64,000 nucleotides of DNA, taken from positions 7,033,501-7,097,500 of the forward strand of contig NZ_JAZHRX010000001.1 in the NCBI RefSeq assembly GCF_036924645.1, given 5' to 3'. Both the position numbers and the translations under genes were made by a program. Below the pieces are notes generated by a model. The model saw nothing but the letters and a program-made list of their open reading frames with translations. It was not told the origin of the DNA and searched no databases. This DNA is from Bradyrhizobium sp. AZCC 2176 (GTDB lineage Bacteria > Pseudomonadota > Alphaproteobacteria > Rhizobiales > Xanthobacteraceae). Of this stretch, positions 46,042-53,928 are shown piece after piece (within the stretch, counting starts at the first letter, position 1; each line of letters begins with the position of its first letter).

Positions 46042-47357
46042 CCGACCAGCACGGCGATCCGGTGCATGGCGTTACCGCCATAGCCTTGTGGATTCCAGAA
46101 GCCGGCCTGATGCGGCTGCATCGCGCCTTTTGAATCGGTGGCGCGCGCCCAGATTTCGAAATAGCCGTCGGTCGGCAGCTTGACGGTCGCGGTCCAGCGC
46201 TGCCAGTCATATTTGTTCTTCGGCTTTTCCAGCGTCGTGCGCTGCCAGCTCGCGCCGAAATCGGTCGAGATGTCCACCTGCTTGACGGTGAGATCGCCGG
46301 CCCAGGAGGCACCGCGCAGTTTCAATTCCTTGGTGCCGGCCGCGAACTTGGCGCCGTTCGCAGGACTAGTGATGATCGAACGCACCGGCATCGACTCGAG
46401 AATACGGAAATTCGCCGGATCGGCCTTGCCGCCGGGCACCATCGGCTTGATGGCAAGCCGATAGGAAAACTCAGTCATGCCGGGGCCGTCATGCTCGCGG
46501 TCGCGGATGGTGATGCGCGTCAGCCATTTCTGCGAGGCCGAGCCGGTCCAGCCCGGCACGATCAGGCGCACCGGCCCGCCATGGATATTCGGCAGCGGCT
46601 TGCCGTTCATCGCCCACACGATCATCGTGTTGGGGTCCATCGCCTTCTCAAGCCGCACGCCGCGCGAAAGGCTCGGCTTGCCGGGGTCGCCCGACAGATG
46701 CAGATCGGCCGCATAATGCGCGGTGTATTTCGCGCTGGGTTTCAAGCCGGCCTTCTTGAGCAGATCAGCGAGCGGCACGCCGGTCCACTCCGCGCACCCT
46801 GCCCCGCCGTTGGTCCACTGGTTGCCGCGCGCCGGCGGCGAGAATCCCGAGCGGCCGTTGCCGCCGCATTCCAGCACCATGCGCCGCGTCACGGCCTTGT
46901 ATTTCGATTTCAATTCGCCGAGCGTGATCTCGACCTTGTTGTTGACCTCGCCATCGATGGTGATCTTCCAGGCATCGGGATCCTTCGCCTCTTCGGGGAT
47001 CTGCCCGTTGTTGCGGATGTAGAACTTCTCGATCGGCGTGGTGTCGTCGTCGAGCAGGCTTTCCGGCGTCTCGGCCACCAGTGGCCGCTCGCCGAGCACG
47101 ACGAGGCCCTCGTTTTTGCCGGGATATTTCAGGTATTGCGGTCCCTTGTCCGGAGCTGGCGCGGCGGCGGACGGGGGCGCAGCGGCCGGAGCGGGCTGCG
47201 CGTAGGCCTGCGGAATGGCGCCGCCGTTGCGCGACAGCGGCAGAACGCCGCCCATGACAACCCCGATCGCCGCCAGACCTGAACTGCCCAAAAATCTGCG
47301 CCGGCTGGTGTCGAACTTGTTGCCGTCAGCCGAATTGCCTCCGGTTTCCCGCATCAT
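46038..47357 (-). CDS. Sulfite dehydrogenase molybdopterin subunit (SorA/SoxC-type, Tat-exported)
   Basis: I use the ATG at 47357 (MMRETGGNSADG), with GGGAG upstream, giving 439 residues. The Tat signal SRRRFLGSSGLAAIGVVMGG is clear. The Mo-cofactor domain has the molybdenum-ligand Cys in MVLECGGNGRSGF, then TNGGAGCAEWTGVPLADLL and MNGKPLPNIHGGPVRLIVPGW. The C-terminal dimer domain follows (ASWAGDLTVKQVDISTDFG). It oxidises sulfite to sulfate in the periplasm, with electrons to the cytochrome encoded next. SorA and SoxC are close relatives and the choice is inference; no other sox genes are here. Confidence 0.9.
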   Translation of the reverse strand: MMRETGGNSADGNKFDTSRRRFLGSSGLAAIGVVMGGVLPLSRNGGAIPQAYAQPAPAAAPPSAAAPAPDKGPQYLKYPGKNEGLVVLGERPLVAETPESLLDDDTTPIEKFYIRNNGQIPEEAKDPDAWKITIDGEVNNKVEITLGELKSKYKAVTRRMVLECGGNGRSGFSPPARGNQWTNGGAGCAEWTGVPLADLLKKAGLKPSAKYTAHYAADLHLSGDPGKPSLSRGVRLEKAMDPNTMIVWAMNGKPLPNIHGGPVRLIVPGWTGSASQKWLTRITIRDREHDGPGMTEFSYRLAIKPMVPGGKADPANFRILESMPVRSIITSPANGAKFAAGTKELKLRGASWAGDLTVKQVDISTDFGASWQRTTLEKPKNKYDWQRWTATVKLPTDGYFEIWARATDSKGAMQPHQAGFWNPQGYGGNAMHRIAVLVG

Positions 47358-47636
47358 GACGTCCGCTCCCTTGTTGCCCGCTGCCCGGGCTTGCTTGGCC
47401 GGGCTTCCCCCTTGGAAAACCCAGCGGGAGGAGTATTTGCGTTTTGCGCCCGTGCCGCAAGGTCCGCCCGCGTGCCGCCGGCGCCATCGTGCGACAGGCC
47501 GCCCCACGCATTGGCGTCAATTTGTCGCTCGACAGAGCACATAAACCTTGCGAGAATTTTCGGCGATACAACCGTCTATCGGTGCATCACCCGATATCTG
47601 ACATGTGAATGTAGGGAACCAGCGAGGGGACCTGCC

Positions 47637-47948
47637 ATGGCTAGTATCGAAGAAACTCCGCGCAAGCTCGTTTTGAAAGCAGGCTCAAAGACACTTACGC
47701 TCGACAAGGATTCCGGCAAGGCAACGCTGCAGCAAAAAATGCTGCTGTGGAACAAAAAGCCCGTCGAATTCCCGCTCTCCAATATCGACGACATCGCGGT
47801 GAAGTCGAACGTGGACGGGCTTTCAGGCGCGCCAATCCATCACAGCGTCCTGCACGAGCGTACTGGCGAGATCATCGTCCTGACAACCGAAGAAGCCAGG
47901 GACGCCGCCGAAACGGTCAAAAAGCTGCGTGGATTTATTGGAATGTAG
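47637..47948 (+). CDS. Small conserved hypothetical protein
   Basis: The 103-residue product begins after GAGGGGACCTGCC: MASIEETPRKLVLKAGSKTL. It is a beta-rich, pleckstrin-homology-like pattern (KMLLWNKKPVEFPLSNIDDI, SVLHERTGEIIVLTTEE) with a short final helix. No signal peptide or membrane helix is seen. I do not recognise the family. It is divergent from the sulfite dehydrogenase genes, with about 280 bases between the starts. Confidence 0.7.
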   Translation: MASIEETPRKLVLKAGSKTLTLDKDSGKATLQQKMLLWNKKPVEFPLSNIDDIAVKSNVDGLSGAPIHHSVLHERTGEIIVLTTEEARDAAETVKKLRGFIGM

Positions 47949-47972
47949 GATTCATCGCCGGCCGGTCCGAAT

Positions 47973-48113
47973 TTATCGGTCCACGCGCCTGCTGTGAAAC
48001 TTCAGCCCGTCGACGCTCTCGTCGATCGCCTTGCGCTCGGCGCGCATCGCGAGCCCGACCGAATCGAACTCGGCGCGGGTCACCTCGCAGTTGGCAGCAC
48101 CGATCGGGCGCAC
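47973..48113 (-). pseudogene. Truncated DUF2000 gene fragment
   Basis: The 46-residue reading matches the C-terminus of the intact DUF2000 protein at 53275-53685. Both share VGLAMRAERK and VDGLKFHS, with NCEVTRAEF where the intact copy has NREVVKAVIRAEL (four codons shorter). The stop after HS is lost, and it runs five residues further. The first three quarters of the gene are absent; the fragment abuts the stop of the TRAP binding protein gene. It is old, since the two copies differ at many silent positions. Confidence 0.72.
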
Positions 48114-49202
48114 TCAGCCCTTGCGCATTTTGCTGAGCAGGAAGTTGTCGTAATAGTTTTCCGCGATCTGCGTGTAGAACAGCACCTCCTTCATGTAGGC
48201 GTCGTGGCTCTCTTTGGTCTTCTTGAACAGCGCGCTCTTCTCGGCAATCTCGTTCAGATGGTCCTGGGTTGCCTTGTAGCAGGCCTCCATGACCGGTTGC
48301 GGGAACGCGCGCAGCTCCGCTCCGCCGGCAACGAGCCGCTTCAGGGCGGCCGGATTGACGCTGTCATATTTTTCGATCATCCACGCGCCGGCAGCCGAAC
48401 CGGCCTGGTTGAGGACCGCCTGGTATTGCCTGGGAAGCCCATTCCACTTCTCTTCGTTTACGATCATGTGCAGCATGGCGCCGCCTTCCCACCAGCCGGG
48501 GAAGTAGTAGTACTTCGCCACCTTGTAGAAGCCGAGCTTCTCGTCGTCATAGGGACCGACGAACTCCGCCGCATCGATCGTCCCCTTCTCGAGCGCTGGA
48601 TATACATCACCGCCCGCGATCTGCTGCGGCACGACGCCGAGCTTGGCGAGCACATGGCCGCCCATGCCCGCGATGCGGAACTTGAGGCCCTTGAGATCGT
48701 CGACCGTCTTGATCTCCTTGCGGAACCAGCCGCCCATTTGCGTGCCGGAGTTGCCGCACAGGATGGCGTGCGTCCTGAAAGGTTTCAGCGCCTCGTTGCA
48801 GAGTTCGGCGCCGCCGCCGAACGACCACCAGGAATGCTGATGGCGATGGTTCATGCCGAACGGCGCGCCCGTCGCATAGGTAAGCGCCGGCTCCTTGCCG
48901 ATGTAGAAATAGAGCGGCGTCTGCGCCATCTCGACGGTCGCGTTGCTCACGGCATCGAGCGCCTGCAGGCCGGGCACGATCTCGCCTGCCGAAAAGGTCT
49001 GGATCTGAAACTTGTTGTCGGTGGCGTCAGCTACGTATTTCGCAAAGGTCTGCGCGGTGCCGAAGATGGTATCGAGCGACTTTGGAAAGCTCGAACTCAG
49101 CCGCCACTTGATCTCAGGTGCTGCTTGCGCGATCGCAGGCGCCGCAACCAGCGTCGTCGCGCCGACCACAGCGCCGCCTTTGAGGAACGTACGGCGTTTC
49201 AT
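48114..49202 (-). CDS. TRAP transporter solute-binding protein (DctP family)
   Basis: The 362-residue protein has a Tat-type signal (MKRRTFLKGGAVVGATTLVAAP) followed by EIKWRLSSSFPKSLDTIFG. TRAP-SBP marks are LKGLKFRIAGMGGHVLAKLGVVPQQIAGGDVYPALEKGTIDAAEFVGPYDDEKLGF. Such proteins bind organic anions in the periplasm, often keto acids or sugar acids. No DctQ/DctM membrane genes are adjacent. GGGAG precedes the ATG. Confidence 0.93.
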   Translation of the reverse strand: MKRRTFLKGGAVVGATTLVAAPAIAQAAPEIKWRLSSSFPKSLDTIFGTAQTFAKYVADATDNKFQIQTFSAGEIVPGLQALDAVSNATVEMAQTPLYFYIGKEPALTYATGAPFGMNHRHQHSWWSFGGGAELCNEALKPFRTHAILCGNSGTQMGGWFRKEIKTVDDLKGLKFRIAGMGGHVLAKLGVVPQQIAGGDVYPALEKGTIDAAEFVGPYDDEKLGFYKVAKYYYFPGWWEGGAMLHMIVNEEKWNGLPRQYQAVLNQAGSAAGAWMIEKYDSVNPAALKRLVAGGAELRAFPQPVMEACYKATQDHLNEIAEKSALFKKTKESHDAYMKEVLFYTQIAENYYDNFLLSKMRKG

Positions 49203-49361
49203 GATGTGCTCACTCCCTTGGATGGCAGACCCGCATCATAACGAACTTCCGGGCATGCGTGAAAGCGCTACGCTTGACCTAGCGGATATTTTGCGGCTGC
49301 CGCGCCGGTCGACGATCCCGTCGACCACTCCGTGCTCGGGCGAAAGTTGCGCGGTGAGACA

Positions 49362-50303
49362 CTATGCCTTCGGTATCCGGGCCAGAACCCGGTGAACGCA
49401 CGCGATAAACAGCTTCGCGACAGGGCTCGGTGTGCGATTTTTGAGGGTCACAATCCCGACCGGGCGGGGCTGTTTGGGCAAATTGATCGGCAGACGCTGG
49501 AGGGCCTGGTCATGGCCGCCAAAGCGCAGGATCGAGATCGGCAGTGTGGCGACGAACCGTCCACTTGCGACCAGCCTGCAGCACAAATGCATCGAGAGCG
49601 TCGTAACGGGCGCGCGCGGCATCTCGGCGCCGCCGGCGCGAAACAGTTCGACCGCGAGCGATCCGGGCATTGTATCTGATGGCGGCAGAATCCAGGGTTC
49701 ACCGCTGAGATCGGCGAGCTTGACGTTGCGTGCACGCGCCCATTTGCTTTGCCGCCCTGCCACTACAACGACCTCATCGTCATACACGACATCGGCTTCC
49801 AGATCGTCATCGGTGAACGGCGTCGGGATGCGGCCGATCAGAAGATCGATGCTCCGCTCGCGCAGCTCGCGATAGTGCAATGTGCTGATTACGGTTTGCG
49901 CCACGTCGAGGTGAACGCCGGGATAGTCACGCCAGAAGCGTTCGATAATGGCCGGCAGCATTCCGGCTGCGATACTCTCCGTACTGCCGATCCGCAGGCT
50001 TCCGACCGATGGATCGGCGAGAAATTCAAGCTCCTCCACGCCCTGCTTGAGTTCATCGAAGACGATCAAGCCGCGTTTTACCAGCGCGCGGCCATAGGCG
50101 GTCGGCTCGATGCCGTTTCGTCCGCGATCGAGCAGGCGAAGGCCGAGCGTCTGCTCCATGTCCGCGATTCCCTTCGACACCGCGGGTTGTGAGACCCCGA
50201 GCTCAGCCGCAGCCTTGGCCATGCTTCCCAGTTGCACGACAGTGATCAGCAGATGCAGGTCGCGCAACTTGAGGCGACGCCCGATTCGACCAGCCCACTC
50301 CAT
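49362..50303 (-). CDS. LysR family transcriptional regulator
   Basis: I take the ATG at 50303 (MEWAGRIGRRLKLRDLHLL), giving 313 residues; a TTG five codons upstream is possible. The LysR winged helix-turn-helix is clear (QLGSMAKAAAELGVSQPAVSKGIADME), followed by a periplasmic-binding-like effector domain (GSLRIGSTESIAAGMLPAIIE). It is divergent from the Bug/MBL/hydrolase genes with about 100 bases between them. It is therefore the likely regulator of that set, responding to its substrate. Confidence 0.92.
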   Translation of the reverse strand: MEWAGRIGRRLKLRDLHLLITVVQLGSMAKAAAELGVSQPAVSKGIADMEQTLGLRLLDRGRNGIEPTAYGRALVKRGLIVFDELKQGVEELEFLADPSVGSLRIGSTESIAAGMLPAIIERFWRDYPGVHLDVAQTVISTLHYRELRERSIDLLIGRIPTPFTDDDLEADVVYDDEVVVVAGRQSKWARARNVKLADLSGEPWILPPSDTMPGSLAVELFRAGGAEMPRAPVTTLSMHLCCRLVASGRFVATLPISILRFGGHDQALQRLPINLPKQPRPVGIVTLKNRTPSPVAKLFIACVHRVLARIPKA

Positions 50304-50406
50304 GGCTTGACCTATCAAAATGGTTATGGAAACCTAAGATAATAGCATTAGACGGTCATGTCCCCGGGGTGCATGCTTCCCGTGACCTTTTTTAGAAGGA
50401 GGGCAC

Positions 50407-51411
50407 GTGACCGGATTGGCTACCATGCGGCGCACTTCGAAGCTTGCTGTCGCTGCCCTCGCGTTGACCGCTGGGCTCCTGCTTCCGACCCTGGCTGTCG
50501 CTCAGGCCTATCCGTCCAGGGTCGTTAAAATCATTGTCCCCTTCCCGGCCGGCGGCCCACTCGACGCCACGGCACGCCTGCTCGCAGACAAACTCGCGAG
50601 GAGTACGAAGCAGCCGTTCGTGGTGGAGAACCGGCCGGGCGGCGCCGGCAATCTCGGGACCGATGCCGTCGCAAAGGCCGCGGCGGACGGATACACGCTG
50701 CTTCTCGTCCTTGATACGCCGCTCACGGTCAATCCGTGGCTCTACACCAAGCTCCCGTTCGACCCGGTGCGGGATTTCACGCCGATTTCGACGGTGGCCA
50801 GTTTTTCGCTCAGCCTGGTCGTGCATCCGTCGGTGCCGGTCAACTCGGTGGCGGAATTCGTCGCATACGCTAAAACACGCAAAGAGAAACCGCTGCTGTA
50901 TGGCAGCGGCGGCGGACCCGGCAATCCGGGTCATCTCGCGATGGAGTACTTCCGCCTGCAGGCAGGTTTCGACGCCGTGCACGTGCCCTACAAAGGCAAT
51001 GCCGAAGTCGTCATGGGCCTCGTGAGCGGACAGATTGAGGCCGGTTTCCTTGCGACCCCCGGCGTACTTCCCAGCGTGCGAGACGGTCGACTGAAGGCGC
51101 TTGCCGTCTCAAGTCCTCGACGGACCTCGATCGCACCTGACGTTCCGACGGTCGCGGAGAGCGGCTATTCCGGATTCGAGGTTGGGTTCTACCAGTTGAT
51201 GCTTGCGCCTGCCGGCATTCCGGAGTCCGTCCGGTCCATGCTCGAGCGCGAGCTCCAGGACATCATGCAATCCGCCGAACTGCAGGAACGTCTCCGCGTG
51301 CAGGCACTGGAGCCGATCGCGAGCACAAGCGCAGAGACCGACGCTCTGCTCAAGCGCGTCAGCGCACAATGGCAGACTGTCATCAGGACGGCCGATATCC
51401 GGATCGAGTGA
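50407..51411 (+). CDS. Tripartite tricarboxylate transporter substrate-binding protein (Bug family)
   Basis: The GTG at 50407 is preceded by AAGGAGGGCAC; an ATG six codons later is an alternative. The product is 334 residues. Signal peptide VAALALTAGLLLPTLAVAQ leads to YPSRVVKIIVPFPAGGPLDA. VVENRPGGAGNLGTDAVAKA and VPTVAESGYSGFEVGFY are the Bug marks. It binds a carboxylate in the periplasm. It is the first of three genes that likely form one unit (MBL hydrolase 4 bases later, then an alpha/beta hydrolase). No TctA/B is adjacent. Confidence 0.93.
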   Translation: MTGLATMRRTSKLAVAALALTAGLLLPTLAVAQAYPSRVVKIIVPFPAGGPLDATARLLADKLARSTKQPFVVENRPGGAGNLGTDAVAKAAADGYTLLLVLDTPLTVNPWLYTKLPFDPVRDFTPISTVASFSLSLVVHPSVPVNSVAEFVAYAKTRKEKPLLYGSGGGPGNPGHLAMEYFRLQAGFDAVHVPYKGNAEVVMGLVSGQIEAGFLATPGVLPSVRDGRLKALAVSSPRRTSIAPDVPTVAESGYSGFEVGFYQLMLAPAGIPESVRSMLERELQDIMQSAELQERLRVQALEPIASTSAETDALLKRVSAQWQTVIRTADIRIE

Positions 51412-51415
51412 CGCG

Positions 51416-52309
51416 ATGAAGGCGAAGAAAAAGCATACGCGCGCACGACCGGCGCAGACGCAGATCGTCATGCTCGGAACCGGGACCCCGCGACCCGATC
51501 CCGAAAGGTCGGGCCCTGCGACGGCCATTGTGGTGAAAGGGAAACCCTATCTCGTCGACTTCGGGCCCGGTGTCATTCGCCGCGCCGCAGCCGCGTACAA
51601 CAAGGGTATCACGGCATTCGGACCGGCCGCCGCCGCGCTCTCGACGGTCTTTCTCACCCACCTGCATGTCGACCATACCGCCGGCTATCCGGACCTGATC
51701 CTGACGCCATGGGTTCTCGGCCGCACAGAGCCGATCAGCGTTTACGGACCGCGCGGTCTCCGGGCCATGACAAAGCACGTGCTGGAAGCGTGGAAGGTCG
51801 ATATCGACAACCGCACCAACGGCATCGACCGGTTGCCGCGCGCCGGTTGCCGCGTGAACGTGCATGAGATCGTGCCCGGCGTGATCTATTCAGACAGCAA
51901 CATTCAAGTCACCGCCTTTCCGGTCCGGCACGGCGCGCTTGCACACGCATTCGGCTTTCGCTTCGAGACGCCCGACAGGATCATCGTCATTTCCGGCGAT
52001 ACGGCGCCGACACCCAGCCTCGCCAAGCATTGCGAGGGCTGCGATGTTCTGATCCACGAAGCCTATTCGCTGCAAACGTATCGAAGCGTGCCGCGCAAGT
52101 GGCAGCATTACCGGCGAAAATACCACACCTCGTCACGCGAACTTGCCGCGCTTGCCGCGCGCGTAAAACCTCGCCTGCTGGTGCTCTATCATCGCGCGAA
52201 CGCCGGTGGCGCCATGACGCTGGCGGACCCGGAAACGGCTCTATTGGACGAGGTCCGGAGTCGCTATGATGGGCGAGTTGTTACGGCTCATGATCTTGAC
52301 GTGTTCTGA
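51416..52309 (+). CDS. MBL-fold metallo-hydrolase (RNase Z-like)
   Basis: I use the ATG at 51416, four bases after the Bug gene stop, giving 297 residues. The metal-binding HxHxDH is FLTHLHVDHTAGYPDLIL, with a preceding IVMLGTGTPRPDPERSGPA glycine loop of the ElaC/RNase Z-like branch. Later ligands are in FPVRHGALAHAFGF, VISGDTAPT and LYHRAN. The N-terminus is basic (KAKKKHTRARP). In this catabolic-looking operon it is more likely a small-molecule esterase or lactonase than an RNase; that is inference. Confidence 0.88.
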   Translation: MKAKKKHTRARPAQTQIVMLGTGTPRPDPERSGPATAIVVKGKPYLVDFGPGVIRRAAAAYNKGITAFGPAAAALSTVFLTHLHVDHTAGYPDLILTPWVLGRTEPISVYGPRGLRAMTKHVLEAWKVDIDNRTNGIDRLPRAGCRVNVHEIVPGVIYSDSNIQVTAFPVRHGALAHAFGFRFETPDRIIVISGDTAPTPSLAKHCEGCDVLIHEAYSLQTYRSVPRKWQHYRRKYHTSSRELAALAARVKPRLLVLYHRANAGGAMTLADPETALLDEVRSRYDGRVVTAHDLDVF

Positions 52310-52345
52310 ACGACGGGACCGAATTACATTCGACTGGAGGCTGGC

Positions 52346-53254
52346 ATGACGCATCGTAATTTTGCCCGTGCTGCAACCGTTGGAGCTCTGTTCGTTGCCG
52401 GAGCGATCGGCACCACGGCAGTCGCCGATGACGTCAAGCGGGTCTCCGCCAACGGCACCGAACTTTCCTACGTGGAGGCCGGCCAGGGCGAACCGGTCAT
52501 CTTCGTTCACGGCGGCCTTCAGGACTATCGGATGTGGGCCGGGCATCTGCCGAAATTCGCCGGCCGTTATCGCGCCATAGCGTATAGCCGCCGCAACCAT
52601 TTTCCCAACGATGTGAGCCCCGACGGTTTGCCGGATGCTGCCGCTGATACGCATGGCGAGGATCTCGCCGCATTCGTGCGCGCGCTTGGTCTATCCAGGG
52701 TGCGGATCGTGGCGCATTCGTCGGGAGCGCACGCCGCGCTCTTCTTCGCGACCAGGTACCCTGACATGCTCGTCAGTCTCGCGCTCAATGAGCCGCCGGC
52801 CACCGGGCTGTTGACTGGCGTGCTTGGTGTCGCAGACACGTTGAAGGAATGGGGCGGCAAGCAGGTGGCAGCAAGGGAGGCAGCCAAGGCCGGCGACACG
52901 CTGCGCGCCATACCTCTCTTCGTGGATGTCGTCGGCGGACCGGGCGCTTATGAGCGTCGTTCCGATGCCGACAAGAAAATGAATCTGGATAACGTGGCTT
53001 CCTTTCAGGCCGACGCGACAACGAAACTTCCGCGGCCCGTCTTTACCTGCGAGATGGCCAAGGCGATCAGCGTCCCGACGCTAATGTCCAGCGGGGAACG
53101 GAGCCCAAAATTCTTTTATCTGATCATGGATCAACTGGAGGGTTGCCTGCCAAACCGCGAGCGTATCGTCATTGCCGGAAGTTCGCACACCGTTCCGTCG
53201 GAAAGCCCGGAGGCTTACGACCAGGCTGTCCTTGCGTTCCTGGACAAGCATTGA
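52346..53254 (+). CDS. Exported alpha/beta hydrolase
   Basis: The 302-residue protein has a signal peptide (ATVGALFVAGAIGTTAVADD) and the alpha/beta hydrolase core. The oxyanion segment is VIFVHGGLQDYRMW, the nucleophile is in RIVAHSSGAHAALF (first Gly of GxSxG replaced by Ala-His) and the catalytic His is in AGSSHTVPSESPEAY. It would cleave an ester, lactone or halide in the periplasm. It follows the MBL gene by 36 bases with GGAGGCTGGC before its ATG and ends the operon. Confidence 0.9.
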   Translation: MTHRNFARAATVGALFVAGAIGTTAVADDVKRVSANGTELSYVEAGQGEPVIFVHGGLQDYRMWAGHLPKFAGRYRAIAYSRRNHFPNDVSPDGLPDAAADTHGEDLAAFVRALGLSRVRIVAHSSGAHAALFFATRYPDMLVSLALNEPPATGLLTGVLGVADTLKEWGGKQVAAREAAKAGDTLRAIPLFVDVVGGPGAYERRSDADKKMNLDNVASFQADATTKLPRPVFTCEMAKAISVPTLMSSGERSPKFFYLIMDQLEGCLPNRERIVIAGSSHTVPSESPEAYDQAVLAFLDKH

Positions 53255-53274
53255 AATGGGCGTCAGGGCGGAGG

Positions 53275-53685
53275 CTAGCTGTGAAACTTCAGCCCGTCGA
53301 CGATCTTGTCAATCACCTTGCGCTCGGCGCGCATTGCTAGCCCAACCAGCTTGAGTTCGGCGCGGATCACGGCCTTTACCACTTCGCGGTTGGCGGCGTC
53401 ATGCGTGGTCTTGAACATGTCTTCGGTATAGACCGCGGGCGTAACGCCTCGTGCCAGCGCCCGTTCGAGCGCGCGGGAGAGCGCTGGCCGGTCGGCGCCG
53501 TAGATCAGGATCGGCTGGCCGATCAGCGAGAGATATTTCGTGCCGGATGCGTCGCCATGGGGCTCGCCGATACATTCGGGAAACGCCGCCGCAATGCCGC
53601 CGGCGAGGAAGGAAGCGACGTTGAGCTTCTGCCACGGTTCGAGATCGGTCCGGATCACGACCGCGATCTTGGTGTCGAATTGCAT
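53275..53685 (-). CDS. DUF2000 family protein
   Basis: The 136-residue protein reads KIAVVIRTDLEPWQKLNVASFLAGGIAAAF, then YLSLIGQPILIYGADRPALSR and a final RAERKVIDKIVDGLKFHS. This is the DUF2000 family, a small PTH2-like fold of unknown function, thought to act on nucleic acid or peptidyl substrates. It is convergent with the hydrolase gene. A degraded second copy of its 3' end lies at 47973-48113. Confidence 0.85.
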   Translation of the reverse strand: MQFDTKIAVVIRTDLEPWQKLNVASFLAGGIAAAFPECIGEPHGDASGTKYLSLIGQPILIYGADRPALSRALERALARGVTPAVYTEDMFKTTHDAANREVVKAVIRAELKLVGLAMRAERKVIDKIVDGLKFHS

Positions 53686-53928
53686 TGAATTGCCTCAAGG
53701 ATGTCATTCCGGCGTGCGTCGCCAGCAGCGAATAGGTCGAGCACAGATATGTCGCGCGATGAAAGCTGATCTATTCATCCCCGGGACGCCCCCGAAAAGC
53801 CCGCGTGCTGTCTCTCAACAGTCACGCAACAATCACAATGATTCATGAAAGCGCCATTTCAAAGGCCGTCAACGGGGTCGTCAATAGTGCAGGAGCTGGG
53901 GCCATACACTCTACAGGGAGGGTGAGCC

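Noticed and set aside
51203..51415. N-terminal extension of the MBL hydrolase frame
   Set aside because: It overlaps the Bug protein gene in another frame; the ATG at 51416 starts right after that stop.
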